Assembly: GCA_021229015.1 (NCBI GenBank)
Contig: CM037783.1
Coordinates: 52,337,154 to 52,401,153, forward strand
Length of the DNA: 64,000 nt
DNA from: Solen grandis
Lineage: Eukaryota > Mollusca > Bivalvia > Adapedonta > Solenidae
Direction of reading: 5' to 3'
Both the position numbers and the translations under genes were made by a program. Under the pieces are notes generated by a model, which saw only the letters and a program-made list of their open reading frames with translations, had not been told where the DNA came from and ran no database searches. Positions 36,041 through 48,438 of this stretch are shown here, in pieces (the first letter of the stretch is position 1; every line of letters starts with the position of its first letter).

Positions 36041-37162
36041 TTTATGACCACTTTAAACTTCGTACCTAGTGTAATCATATAAAGTGGTTGGATTAAGGTA
36101 TGGCAGTTTTAAAACTGAAACTATTCCCCTCAGAATTGTATCATTACCATCTTATTACAGTGATAATTTGTTTGCCTTTACCAATTCCCCTGAGGTTTTT
36201 ATACAAAGGTCAACATGTTCAGAATCTTACTGAAGTGTCTTCTGTAAGGACACCCCTCTCATCCTTCAATCATCATAGCTGCTGAGTGGATAGAGAGAGA
36301 AAAAACTGCTGAGCAAGGACAATGGTCAATAGGACCCTCAAGGCACATGAGGCACAGCCTGTCTTGTTAGCCAACACATTAATGGCAATTATTGATCTCT
36401 CAGGAAATGTTTTTCCACCAGTCTCATATAGCCCTGACCCTTCTGCTAGATAAATCTGTGTCTAATACATGAGTGTGAACCCGCACTGATCTCTTGTCTC
36501 GTTCTGCAATTGTGCCTTGGTGCTTGACGTGATGTTTTAGATAAGACATATCTTTATTGTTGTCATTTCCTTCAGCAATATCCGTGCTTCTGTAGGCTCA
36601 TCGTTTGAAATTGCTACATTTATACAAAGGACTTCGCAAGCTTTTCTTTGATATTCTGATATGATTGCATTGTTAGAAGGAACAATATACATAATATATA
36701 TATATTGCCCTATATATTGCCCTCATGTTTGGATGATTCTGTTTCTACTCAGAAAGTGGTGGTTTCTCTGTGAAGTGTTAGACTTGTATTTAGTCTTATT
36801 TAATGATGTATTTAGTCTTATTTAATGATGTCATTGATGCTGCTAATAAAAATCAATGACAGAGCAAATAGATGTTGCCTTACTTAAAAATAAATCTTTG
36901 TCTACTTTTTACACAATCAATTTTTTTATCATTTTAACCACAGCATATAAGATTTGATTTATATTTTCCATTCATGACCTTACATTATATAGCAGTTTTA
37001 AAATTATTTTATTTTTGAAAAGGGGTGTTGACATTCATCTTTATCATAGAATCTATAATGTTATTTTTCGAAAGCTAAAGTAGTTCATATTGAATCATAA
37101 AAATTAAAAAAGGTTGCCTTGAGTTTTTCACTACTATTACAAGAAATTCAATTGTTCAATAG

Positions 37163-37404
37163 TTAACCCTTTCCCTCATAGAGGACACCATGAAAAGACC
37201 TATGCGAACAGCATAAAACCAGATCAGCCTGCGAGTAACTCGCAGGCTGATCAGGTTTTATGCTGTTCGCTGCTCCTCAGTGGTCTGGAAATGAGGATTG
37301 TGTAATTAAATTTGGTAAGGTTTAACTGTGGTTTTCTGCAGATCAGGCTTTATGTGATACCTATTGAGGGCGTCAAAATGAGTATATATGAGGGAAAGGG
37401 TTAA
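37163..37404 (+). mobile_element. MITE-A copy 7 (full length)
   Basis: TTAA-ended 17-bp inverted termini. The palindrome spans 37204-37270: two 33-base arms around a single A with one mismatch. Confidence 0.88.
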
Positions 37405-37926
37405 TGAGATCTCATAGTGTTAATGGGGGTCTAATTGCATTTCACTTCATGCAAGCTTCCTTGGGTGATGTCTTTTCTGGTTTCACTATTTCAAGTGTGA
37501 AATAGGATTGAAGCTGTTAATGACTCCCTGGAGAGACAATATTGCATAGCTGGAGTGATAATGCACCCCCAGTCCATACATCAAGGGTGGTATTCAATAA
37601 ACATCCTAACTTTAAGATAAATACAATACAGATGAGACTAGCCATGTCAACATTGCCAGTCTCAACATTAAATATATCTTGACATACTTTGAAAGCCCCA
37701 ACTTTTTTCTTTATTATAATGTATTTAAAATCCGTTCTTATCTCAACAATTTGTATTTCAACATTTTTTATATCTTGACATAAGATGGGTAAATTTATGT
37801 GTTTGTCTCTACATGTGCTGACATGCTCACAGTGGTACGAAAAATCAGTATCACTGTAGTAAGTTTTCACACTTTTGCAGAGTATGTCCCCTACTAGCGC
37901 AGTTAGTGTCAAAAAGTGTGAATATA

Positions 37927-38110
37927 AACTGACTGGTCTTTAAATGTTTAATGAAATAATGGATTTTTTTTGCCACAGATGACAGTGTAGAAACTGAGTT
38001 ACAAGATTTTATGAGCTAACAGAGGAGACCCTGATCAGACAGCTCCTATAGGATATAGGTCTTCTCTGTTTGCAATGAGTCTATAATTATGTCTTGAGGT
38101 AAAGGGTTAA
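37927..38110 (+). repeat. MITE-B copy
   Basis: Core GGATTTTTTTTGCCACAG, ACAGAGGAGACCCTGATCAG, ACAGCTCCT; right end CTTGAGGTAAAGGGTTAA. Confidence 0.55.
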
Positions 38111-38356
38111 TTTCTGTTTAGTGCAAGACACTAGGGTTCAGATGTTTTCATGAATACCCATATTACTCGTACTTGGGAAAACTGAATGCCTATGATTTAT
38201 AGAACACCCATATAAGGCACAGGAGAATGCAGATTCAGTCCCTGGTCACAAACTATCAAAGTTGTTTTAAAAAATCCTGCCGGTAGCTCCCTTCATGGCA
38301 CTCAGTGTAAATATCGGGTACTTCCAGAACCGGTTGGCCCCAGTGTCAGGATATAA

Positions 38357-38481
38357 TACACTGTAAACTCTATAACGCGGGTTTGGGGGTCCAAGGTGGT
38401 GATCCCACTCTATGTGAATCCGCGTTATGCTATTTCAGTTAAATCCCCCACCCATCCACATCCGCTATTGCTATATCAGTA

Positions 38482-38516
<35 letters not shown>

Positions 38517-38526
38517 CACGTCATCG

Positions 38527-38559
<33 letters not shown>

Positions 38560-39176
38560 CTTACACTGTACCGGTAAAATCGGCGGTCAGTTTCTGTCTT
38601 ATTCTTATTGTGCTTAATTGATAATCCGTATCAAAATATCATCATAATGTTTGTTTATTTCTCTCAAATTAATATCTTTTATTTATCATACTTTAAACAA
38701 TTCGGCTCCTTGAATTATATCCTTTCAAAAACCAATGTGCGAAAGTAACTTAAAAGTCGGCGATATAGTAAACGATAATGGGCTCTTAATTGTTTTACAT
38801 ATGACAGTTTACCATCATTATTACGCTGACACGTGCTGAAGTGCGAAACCATAACAGGTTCATGTCATTAGTCGGGGGAAAAATAGCCGATATTGGCTTC
38901 TTAACTGTTTGACTTATGACAATTTACCATTGTTCATGCACCTAAGTGTACTAGTGTGACTGGTTTTCAGCCTACAGCGAGAGAAACTAACACGTATCAG
39001 GTAATCGGCGGATAACCGGAAACCGCTGTTTGTAAACAAAAAAGGCTACAGTAGAATGATACATACGAAAAATACGAAAATTGCTATTTTTTTCCAAAAA
39101 AAAGGGGTCCATGGACATCCGCGTTACATTGGATACAGCGTTGTTCCGAGGAGCGGTATACGGAGTTTACAGTGTA
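38357..39176. mobile_element. pogo-like element, TA-flanked, with poly-C core
   Basis: TACACTGTAAACTC at 38357 and GAGTTTACAGTGTA at 39163-39176 are exact inverted repeats including the TA. Next to them, TATAACGCGG... on the left and GCGTTA... on the right resemble termini of pogo/Tigger-type elements. No transposase is seen. Confidence 0.75.
38484..38558 (+). repeat. Two long poly-C tracts
   Basis: About 36 then 31 bases of almost pure C, separated by a short TCCCACGTCATCGA spacer. The proline-rich frame across it is an artefact. Confidence 0.9.
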
Positions 39177-41066
39177 TGAGACTTTGTATGGTATCCTGCC
39201 ATAAACCAAATTGTGGCAGCTTTATATCCATCTCAGGTAGACACTTTAGTCACAAAATGACTAAAATACTGTTGGTGGGAAGTAAAACAAAACAAACTAG
39301 GAAATGTTACTGTATGTTGAGAACTGAGAAGCACATTGCCATTATGCTACAGGCACCCTAAAACGTTAATGTAACCATTTGGTAATGATGAGCCCTGACA
39401 CTTTGTTGGACCTATAAAAAGCCAGATCAGAGTGTTATGTTATCCATACAGAAGTTGTGTTGTATTTCTTCAAATTTAAGCCTTTTAACCGCTAATGCTT
39501 ATCTGGTTTCCTTTTCGTTCAATATGATAATTTTTATAGAATTGACAGGAAAGAAATGTCTAAAGAAAGAAATGGTGGAAGCAAGTTTTGTTGAAGGGTG
39601 TCTAGAGCTAATCTGTAAAGGTTTTAGTAGAACTTTTTCACATACTGACATTAACTTTCATCTGTATTGGAATGTTACCCACAATGCCCTGTTATTATCC
39701 ATACAGAGATAAATGACAGCAATAGAACGCCTACTTAAACAATGTCCATAATAATGATCAATAATAGAATAATGTATGTATGTTTTGCATGATTATAGAA
39801 ACTATCTTGTATAATGTATGTCTCAGTAAATCTCTGGAATGTCATATCCATTTCTAAAAACAATAATTTTAACCTTTATTAGGATACAAAGTCCAGATAA
39901 AGACAGCATGTTTAGTGGTACTACATTGCCCTCACTGTGTATCTTGCAGGCATATCAGTGCTGGAGTTCACACAACATTATATCTGTTTTATTCACATTT
40001 CCGGGCATTATTTTTATTGCAATCAACTTTGTGTTTTTTACATATGTCATTATTAGGAAGTTTCCACTCCTCTTTATAATTAAAATCTGAATGAGCCCTC
40101 AGTGGTTGGCTAAATGCAGGCTAAATATTCTTGAGCAAGACGGTTCAGAACTGATTTAAGAATAGACATTGAGAACAGAATCTGTTAATTATAAAGAAAC
40201 TTAAGTATTTTGAGAAGCTGATCATTGTAAAGACTGGTAAAGTAACTTGATATTGAGACACAAAGAATGACAATTTCATAAGTTTCTTTAAATTAAAAAA
40301 AATATAGTGTTACTTCATGTAACAGTTTATTTGTAAACTCAAAAATTTCACATTGTAAGTTTAATTGAACCATTATATCATATTTTTTACATCTGTGAAC
40401 AAAATGCACATGGTAACTATGTGTATAGTGAACCATCATTGTCCATTATCAACAATAAATTGCTTAAATATAATCTTCCCTGAAATGAAACCCTTAGGTA
40501 GTCCTTCAAATAAATGCTCTGGACTAATGCATGACTGATAGCAATGGTAACCAAATGATATTTTTTAATTTTGAAAATTCTTCCTGGCAAGTGGTCAAAT
40601 TTCTGTTTCCTATGATAAAAATGACCATTTCATAACAGTCTAAGATTAGGCCCCAGTTGATTGGGAATGTATCCTGATTTTAATCTATACAGAATCTTAA
40701 AAAAGTCCTCTTCCATAAAAATGATGGTTCTAATAACTAATCGACACATAATTGCCAAAACCAAGATGGTTACTTTTGAAATGAGGTTTTATTGATGAAA
40801 TGGTGCTGGATTTTTTTAATAAAAATTATCATCTCAGTTAAAGAGTTATCAAAATTATTCTCTACTGAACAATCTAATACCTGATAAAAACCATATTTAT
40901 TCTACCAATAATGTATGTGCACCTTCAAAGTTGCTAATTTTCTTATTTAATATGGAAACAATTCAAAATTTGAGTCTTTGCATTTGAAAATTGAAAATTT
41001 GATCACAAGATCCAGTCATTAAAATTCAGACTTTGGGTGAATATAAACTCAAATACATTTAGTTAT

Positions 41067-41270
41067 AGGGGTCTCTGTGGCCAAGTGATTGCTGATTCTG
41101 ACTTCCTATGGCTCATTTCCTCATGGCTGTGGGTCTGAGTCTCAAAGTTGTCACTCAGATTTTTCTTGCCTTCAAGCTGGCTGTTTGTAGGTCAGTGTCT
41201 ACCTGGGTGCCTTCTTGCACTGGAGTAGAGAGGGGGGAGGGGTTCTACCCTCATCTGTAACCTAAGCTGG
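41067..41270 (+). mobile_element. SINE-2 copy (diverged)
   Basis: GGGGTCTCTGTGGCCAAGTG head, B-box-like GGGTCTGAGTCTC, body CTTCAAGCTGGCTGTTTGTA, GGTCAGTGTCTACCTGGGTG and CTGTAACCTAAGCTGGATG. Confidence 0.55.
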
Positions 41271-41314
41271 ATGTTTATCAAAAATTGAAATACATTAATG
41301 TCTATGGGAAGCTC

Positions 41315-41480
41315 AAGCACAGCCTTGTATTTCTATGTCATTGAACAAACAAATCAAGAAAGCTGAAGATAAAATGACAAATTTTATTAAGTACTAGTCA
41401 TAGGGTTATGCTAATTTTGACCATTGTCAGGTTTTACCCAAGTGACAAGCACAGCCTTGTATTTCTATGTCATTGAAAAA
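41315..41480 (+). repeat. Pair of 35-bp direct repeats
   Basis: AAGCACAGCCTTGTATTTCT followed by ATGTCATTGAAC occurs at 41315-41349 and again, one or two bases changed, at 41446-41480. Confidence 0.8.
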
Positions 41481-43514
41481 CGTTACTGTGGTGCTGCAAT
41501 CAGCTTTGTGATACCTATGGAGGCTCAAAGAGTATATATGAGGAAAGATAGCATTAGGGCCACTATGGCATGCAACTGAAATCTTCACCTCAGGAGGGAT
41601 ACTAATTACAATTTGCATTTTGCAACCAGATTGTTAATTTCCTGTTAAACCAATCAGCTGGAAAGTAACATGTTTAGTCATAGAATGGTGTACCGTCTTT
41701 TGTGTATTTCTGTTATGACATGATGTAAAATCAAAGAAAATTGATTTTAGTTAATCTTCTTTATTTTACCCTGCTTTGCTGTATAGGAAATATGCTCATC
41801 ACATACCATTCTACTCTCTCATTACATGAGACAAGGTGGTCTGCATGGCTATTAATCACCCTCAGTAATAGTTATAGTAAAACCAAACATTTTCAATCTT
41901 CACCAAGATGTAAAACAGTACATCTGAGTGATAATTGGTTAGAACACTATGTTGCGTGTACAAGACGCCTGCTTATCCTCATGTTACAGTATTACGATAT
42001 GTTAGCAGAATAACAACTCAGGAGCTAGGTGTGAAGAGGCAGGGTCATTAGGCTGATTGAACAGTAATTCACCTAGACCAGAGTGACAGGTTTTGCTACA
42101 CAGCTGTTCATTAGACAGATAATGTAGAAAGATTAGCCCAAGGAAAACTGTTTCCTGATGATTCTGATCAATAGAATTCTCTGTGGATACTAATCTATGT
42201 TGGATCATTTAAAAAAAGAAAAAGAAGAAAGTTTTCACACTTTTTTTGCAATGTCCAGTTTAAGGAATACGGGTTGATTCTCTACAAATTGAGGGACTAT
42301 GATGAATCTGATAAAAAGGTGCAACAAAGAGAAAAAGTCTACATCAGACTGACACTGCATTGTAAAACGTCATTAATCAGTAAAGCAGACAAAACATGAC
42401 AAAGATCCATATAGATGTCAGTCACTGACAGTCAGACCGCAAAGAATAAGCAATAAACTTTGTTGTACATTATCAATGAGAGTCATCATTGTTTCACATC
42501 AAGTTGATCATGAATCTTTACTGTAGAGAGTGAAAAATCAAGCCTGTTTTACATGAAAGCTATGAAGGAATTAGTTGACACAAACAAGTTTAAAACCTGA
42601 TCTGCATGAGAGAACTAGTAAATGGATCATATTTTATATTGTTTACTACTAGTCATAATCTTGTTTGACATCCTCTTCCAGGGTTTTTTCCTCACTTGCC
42701 TCTACATTTTCAGGTTAAAATGTTTTCAAATACCATAGCACATAATCAACATATCCGTATCACAAAGTGAAGTGAGGGGTAGGGTTGCCGATCCCTTTTT
42801 ACAAAAAAAACACTTGTCTTTTAATATAGTTTAGTCAAAGCAGTGTAACAGAGGTTGGAATCACCTTCATTCCTTAATTTAAATTATGAAATTGACACGA
42901 CCCCAAAACAGGAATATATTTCAGCCCCAAATGTTTGTCAAATGTTGAACAACAGTTACTATATTGAAAGCAAGATTCACATGTACTTAATGTACTGTTT
43001 CCCACTGGTTGAACCAGTATGAATATTTATTTTTGAATGGCGATATGCCATCACTAGAATAATTTAAAAGAATTATCATAACCATGGAGAAGAAATGGTA
43101 ACACTGTGAAACCGTTTCAGACTGAGAAAACCTTAATAATGTCAGGTCTGGATTTTCCATGTCAAACATTGATGGTAAAACTACCTCTGCATGTACCGAC
43201 TGTCATTTTAGTATGGTTTTTCATATGACCTTGTTCTGTCAGTGACTATAAGTCAATCATTCCAAGCAGATGGACTGCTGTCTGTTCCATCACATGCGGG
43301 CCACAACATTAACCTGTGTCCAAGCTACTGTGTGGAATGTTTGCAGTATAAATCATAATTATAGAACAGAATAGGTGGTATAATTAAGAATTGACATACA
43401 GTAAGATAACAATAATATAAGGACTAGTGAATGTAAATACATAGATAATCCCGAGGTTGGGAAAACAAGAGTTGTTTTCTTCTCTAGCTGTATGTACAAG
43501 CAATTTGTGTTGTT

Positions 43515-43756
43515 TTAACCCTTTCCCTCATAGAGGACACCATGAAAAGACCTATGCGAACAGCCTAAAACCAGATCAGCCTGCGAGTAACTCACAGGCT
43601 GATCAGGTTTTATGCTGTTCGCTGCTCCTCAGTGGTCTGGAAATGAGGATTTTGTAATTAAATTTGGTAAGGTTTAACTGTGGTTTTCTGCAGATCAGGC
43701 TTTATGTGGTACCTATTGAGGGCGTCAAAATGAGTCTATATGAGGGAAAGGGTTAA
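43515..43756 (+). mobile_element. MITE-A copy 8 (full length)
   Basis: TTAA-ended inverted termini and palindrome with two additional mismatches. Confidence 0.87.
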
Positions 43757-44252
43757 AATCATGCTATTCTAGTGGATCTTTTGTGCTTGACAAACTGTTC
43801 TTCAATTTTAACTGCATCAAGTTGTATTAGATAAATTGGGGTGTGGTAGAAAAACAAAACTTTGGTATATCTAATGACATGGTCTGGTATTGAACAGTTT
43901 GAGGAGGACATTGACATATTATATCCATGTTGGCGGTGACCAGGAACAAAATATTGCATCCCTGTAAGCCATATTATAATGTAATGCTTGTGTGGTATGA
44001 TTGGCTGACCTACATTCATTTCTGAATCAAATAAACTTAAAGGAGCATAATTTTATGTCCTTCTGTTGTATAATTTTAAACAAGGAACTTAAAGAATAAG
44101 TATGCATTTTGGAACATCAGTAAGACAAAGTATGTATTCATGTAATTACTTTTTTTTTGTGACCTCATTAGGTTTGTATATTTTTGCAGATTTCTGTCCT
44201 TGTGACCTAGTAGGGTCACTTTGAAATTTTCATATAAGTAAGGCTTCTAGTT

Positions 44253-44365
44253 CTGGGTTAGTGGTTTTTAACTTCAGTGCCTCTGTGTACTTAAACAGAG
44301 TTTGCCTGCACCTGTAATTAGCTGGATGTCACGATGTGACTGAAATGTCTGTCACAGTGATGGTA
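44253..44365 (+). mobile_element. SINE-2 3' fragment
   Basis: GCCTGCACCTGTAATTAGCT, GGATGTCACGATGTGACTGA and GTGATGGTAAACTCAACACA match the 3' half of the copy at 51651. Confidence 0.5.
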
Positions 44366-44454
44366 AACTCAACACAACAACAGTTACAGCCTTGTGAGAA
44401 AACCTTTTTACAGGTGCAATTATAGTTGTTGATGTTAATGTTACTCTTCCTGTC

Positions 44455-44700
44455 GATTAGGGCATTCACCTCTAGAGCTTGAGTTCTGCAAAGCTATGGA
44501 AATTGTTAATAATGGTACAGTTAGGTTTGCACTCGATATAAGTACAGAATAATTCCAGGACTGGTTAGCTCAGATTATTAGACTGGGTATGGTGCCATGC
44601 CAGTATTATACCTAAGGCATTAAACTGCAACTCAGTAGCAATATGTCTTGTTTTAAGTATACTGTCTCCAAATTACTGCAATCAGAAGAGAGAAAAATAA
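44455..44700 (+). mobile_element. SINE-1 copy (diverged)
   Basis: GATTAGGGCATTCACCTCTAG head, ATTCCAGGACTGGTTAGC, TGGTGCCATGCCA and CTCCAAATTACTGCAATC. Confidence 0.5.
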
Positions 44701-45855
44701 AGCTCTTTGGCAGCAACTTTGCTGTAGCAGAGATGTAAAATTCTACTTGCAAATGAATATTGGTGCAGGGCTAGTGAAAAACCAAAACTTCTTTTTTTTT
44801 TTTGTATATGTTTTGATTTAACGATCTCAAATTCATGAAAGGCAGGTGATAATTTAAGGAAATTTACACCCCTGTAAGGTTCCCATATGATTGCTTGTTA
44901 GATATCCCCATTTAGCCAACATATTGAATGACAAGGATTATCCACAGGTTGGTTTATCCATAGATTATCTTGTCTGAAGTATACAATGGAACAACAGCAA
45001 GTCATTGTAATCATGATAAGACACTGCACTAGAACAATGCCGTCTGTAGGTGGAGTCTTTTTATACAGTTTGATAGGTTATTGTTAGAGGTTAAATATAA
45101 TGCTACACAAAAGGAATTTATTTAACTAGATTTATATAGCTCAAGGTCTTCTCCTATGTTTGTTTATGGAGATTTTTTTTTGCCTGATATGCATTGTTTT
45201 AGTCAAGATAATATTCTCTCTAAGACATGTATTTTTATACTCAGGTCAAATGACAGGACATATTAGGGATTCATGGAGGGCAGGTTTGTAGGTGGGTGGT
45301 TGTCGTCCATTCAGGTTGTTATCTGCGCTCAAACTCTAATAAATGTGAACAGATCTTCACCAAACTTAATCAAAATGTGCATGGACACAATATCTCAGCC
45401 AAGTTAGATAATCAGACAGAATGTCTTAGACACAGAGTTACGGCCCTTGAAGTAATGAAAAATTGATATAAAATAACTGACAGCTTTGTAATATTGATAA
45501 ACATAAACCACTCTTTATCAAATTTAGGCATAATGTTTACTGGCACAGTCTTCTAGCCATGTTTGATAACCAGCCAGTAAGTCATAGACACTCCAGAGTA
45601 ATGACCCTTGAATTGATAAAATTGCAGGTTGGGTGTGTTTTGTGATAAACAGCGCTCTTGTTCCAGAATAGTTATTCAGTTGACACTGTATGAAATATTA
45701 AAGACATATTTCATATGACCAGTATCAACTTGATCATTCCACTTACTGTAAAAACATTTCATTTGAACTAGAGTGAAATGATAAGATTATATCTTTCACC
45801 AATACTCTTTACTCTCTCACTCAAAAGTAAGCAAACTAATCTTGTCTCATTCCAG

Positions 45856-46035
45856 GTCTTTGGAGAAGGACATGTATGACCATATCACAGCGACATATTA
45901 CCTGTTGGTCGAGAGACGACTGCGGAAGCATCGCCAGGAGCTGATGAGCCAGGCTGCTCTGTCTCACTTGCGCAAGAACTCTGCCCCATCCACCCATGGC
46001 AAGCCCCACCTGGAGCCCCTGGCCCTGTCCCCACG
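45856..46035 (+). CDS. SNRK: SNRK exon 4: second half of UBA-like segment and basic linker
   Basis: The exon is 180 nt, from the last base of Q331 through P390 plus two bases of R391. Acceptor CATTCCAG ends at 45855; donor GTATGT starts at 46036. SLEKDMYDHITATYYLLVERRLRKHRQ matches the vertebrate SNRK segment around NHITATYFLLAER, fixing the orthology. After it comes a serine- and proline-bearing linker (HLRKNSAPSTHGKPHLEPLALSPR) with no family counterpart that I recognise. The same reading frame continues past the donor for 40 more codons to a stop at 46154-46156, so intron retention would give a short C-terminally divergent protein. Confidence 0.95.
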
Positions 46036-46227
46036 GTATGTATCGGTGTCTGAGGCTGAAAAAATCAGCTGCTGGATCTACCCCATATTTCCCGTCCTGT
46101 ACCATGTACCATTGTTACCACCCTTTACTTCATGTAAATCTGTCCCAATAACCTGAAAGCCCTGACTGTTTGGAACCCTGATCTGTCTGAAAGAAGTTCT
46201 CAGTTTGTCCAGGATTTACAGAATTTG

Positions 46228-46469
46228 TAAACCCTTAACATCATGAACAATAATGTAAAAATTATGACTTGATGAATATTAATTGGCTGAGCTAAATGGA
46301 ATATAAAATAAGGAGTTTATCTTTGCCGTGCAGATTATGAAGATACTGAGCTTCATTATATGAGCAAACACAGGAGACAGTGATCTAACAGTTCCTTCCA
46401 GAGGTTGTCTGATCTGGGTCTGCTCTGTTTGTCAATTTGTCAAGATGAGTCCATTATGAAGTAACGGGC
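46228..46469 (+). repeat. MITE-B copy
   Basis: ACCCTTAACATCATGAA start, GATGAATATTAATTGGCTGA, TTTGCCGTGCAGATTATG, then GTCTGATCTGGGTCTGCTCT and a degraded end ATGAAGTAACGGG. Confidence 0.5.
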
Positions 46470-47495
46470 AAAAATCTTTTCTTTTTTTTTTAATTGAATT
46501 TTACAAGTCAGGGTGTGATTTAGGTATTTTACTGCATGAAGTAAGGGGTTCACCATAGTGGCTTAGATTTTGTTAGTGATACACGGAAACTATAAACATT
46601 TCAGGCCACCCACTAACACATTGATCAAGCAAGCGTGACACTGGGTCACTGTGCAATGTTAGTCCACGCCGGTCACTGGAGCACCATATTGCTTACAGTG
46701 TCACATGCATACCAAAATTGACCCCACCCACATGGCAGTCACTTTTATGACATGAGTCGGGGGTCTGGTTAGTTATACATCAAGAGGGTTGTTGTTTAAC
46801 CCTTACAAAAAATATTGTTGAAATTCATGCTATTATTTGTTGTTGAAAATTTAAACTTTTTAGAAGGTATTTTAATATGTTCATGCTTTAATTTCACAGG
46901 ATAGCTAGATACGATTTGATAGTTTTCTTTACAGCACTCTAAGTATGTTTACTTTTATTATGTCAGTAATGTAAGTTGTTGAAGAATGTGTATATCAAAA
47001 TGTCATCTCTTTAAAAATATGTATGTTTTCTAAATCTTCATATCAGTGTTTTTGTTGTTTAAGAACTGAAATTATATGGTCTAGTTATTATTGCTGTTTT
47101 TGAAAGAATTTACTGTGACATACTTTCATATGATTACTTTGTTATTTCTAAAAGATTGAAAGAAACTAAAGCAGTTTCTGATGATTTATAATCAGGAAGC
47201 TTTGAAATGTGTTAGTTTATTCATTATTAATAAAATGACTGATGCTCATGTTTGTATTGTACTGTATTGTGTGTTACTGTGTTTGCCAGGAGCAGGAAGG
47301 GGGAAGTCAGAAGGTGTGAGGTCACTTTTTATCTTGAAGTTTACATTTTATATCTGTCTGTCAGTGAAGACCGTCTCTAAAGGCATATAGCTCTTTTTCA
47401 TCTATCTACACTATATACTATGAATCCTTTAGGAATAAGATAAGATTGAAAATAATGAATCTTTCTATTGTTTACAGATACACATGCTTACTCAA

Positions 47496-48438
47496 ATCGT
47501 GTGATCAGATTATCCAATAGCTGTACTGGGATATTATGTGGCCAAATTACCCAATGGCTGTACTGGGATATCATGTGGTCAAATTACCCAATAGCTGTAC
47601 TGGGATATCATGTGATCAGATTATCCAATAACTGTCCTGGGATATCATGTGATCAGATTATCCAATAGACTGTCTGGGATATCATGTGGTCAAATTACCA
47701 GATAATTGTACTGGGATATCATGTGATCAGATTATCCAATAACTGTACTGGGATATCATGTGATCAGATTATCCAATAGCTGTCCTGGGATATCATGTGA
47801 TCAGATTATCCAATAGCTGTCCTGGGATATCATGTGATCAGATTATCCAATAGTTGTACTGGGATATCATGTGATCAGATTATCCAATAGCTGTCCTGGG
47901 TTCTGGGATATCATGTGATCAGATTATCCAATACTGTCCTGGGATACATGTGATCAGATTATCCAATAGCTGTCCTGGGATATCATGTGATCAGATTATC
48001 CAATAGTTGTACTGGGATATCATGTGATTAGATTATCCAATAGCTGTCCTGGGATATCATGTGATCAGATTATCCAATAGTTATACTGGGATATCATGTG
48101 ATCAGATTATCCAATAGCTGTCCTGGGATATCATGTGATCAGATTATCCAATAGTTGTACTGGGATATCATGTGATTAGATTATCCAATAGCTGTCCTGG
48201 GATATCATGTGATCAGATTATCCAATAACTGTCCTGGGATATCATGTGATCAGATTATCCAATAGTTGTACTGGGATATCATGTGATCAGATTATCCAAT
48301 AGCTGTCCTGGGATATCATGTGATCAGATTATCCAATAGCTGTCCTGGGATATCATGTGATCAGATTATCCAATAACTGTCCTGGGATATCATGTGATCA
48401 GATTATCCAATAGTTGTACTGGGATATCATGTGATCAG
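47496..48438 (+). repeat. 37-bp minisatellite, about 25 units
   Basis: Unit CTGGGATATCATGTGATCAG plus ATTATCCAATAGCTGTC, repeated head to tail. The positions after CCAATA vary among three main types (GCTGTCCT, GTTGTACT, ACTGTCCT). Units 1-7 are the most diverged; one unit carries a short internal insertion near 47900. Confidence 0.93.

Larger units (their letters stand above)
38205..39297 (+). mobile_element. SINE-1 copy split by a pogo-like element
   Basis: The left part (38205-38356) has CAGTCCCTGGTC, GGTAGCTCCCTTCATGGC, CCAGAACCGGTTGGCCCC and GTGTCAGGATA. The right part (39177-39297) continues with TGCCATAAACC, GTGGCAGCTTTATATCCATC and the tail AAATGACTAAAATACTGTTG. Joined at TA, the two halves align with the SINE at 34364. 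Confidence 0.65.
34288..45855 (+). other. SNRK intron 3 (11.6 kb)
   Basis: GT-AG intron, phase 2, with SINEs, MITEs and a nested pogo-like element listed separately. 34.7-35.8, 36.1-37.1, 39.3-41.0, 41.5-43.5 and 44.7-45.85 kb show no gene. 45240-45660 has diverged repeat text of the kind found at 26.4-27.2 kb. Confidence 0.85.

Noticed and set aside
37517..37912. 131-residue - strand frame
   Set aside because: The longest anonymous frame in the window, but low-complexity in places, no motif recognised, and it sits between two MITEs in a SNRK intron. Not enough to call a gene.
38427..38621. Proline-rich 64-residue frame
   Set aside because: It is a translation of poly-C inside a transposable element.
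47468..47668. 66-residue repetitive frame
   Set aside because: Lies in the 37-bp minisatellite; the unit is not a multiple of three and the frame is soon lost.
47496..48438. Possible CRISPR-like array (regular spacing, short repeats)
   Set aside because: Units are head-to-tail with no unique spacers, and the context is an animal intron.
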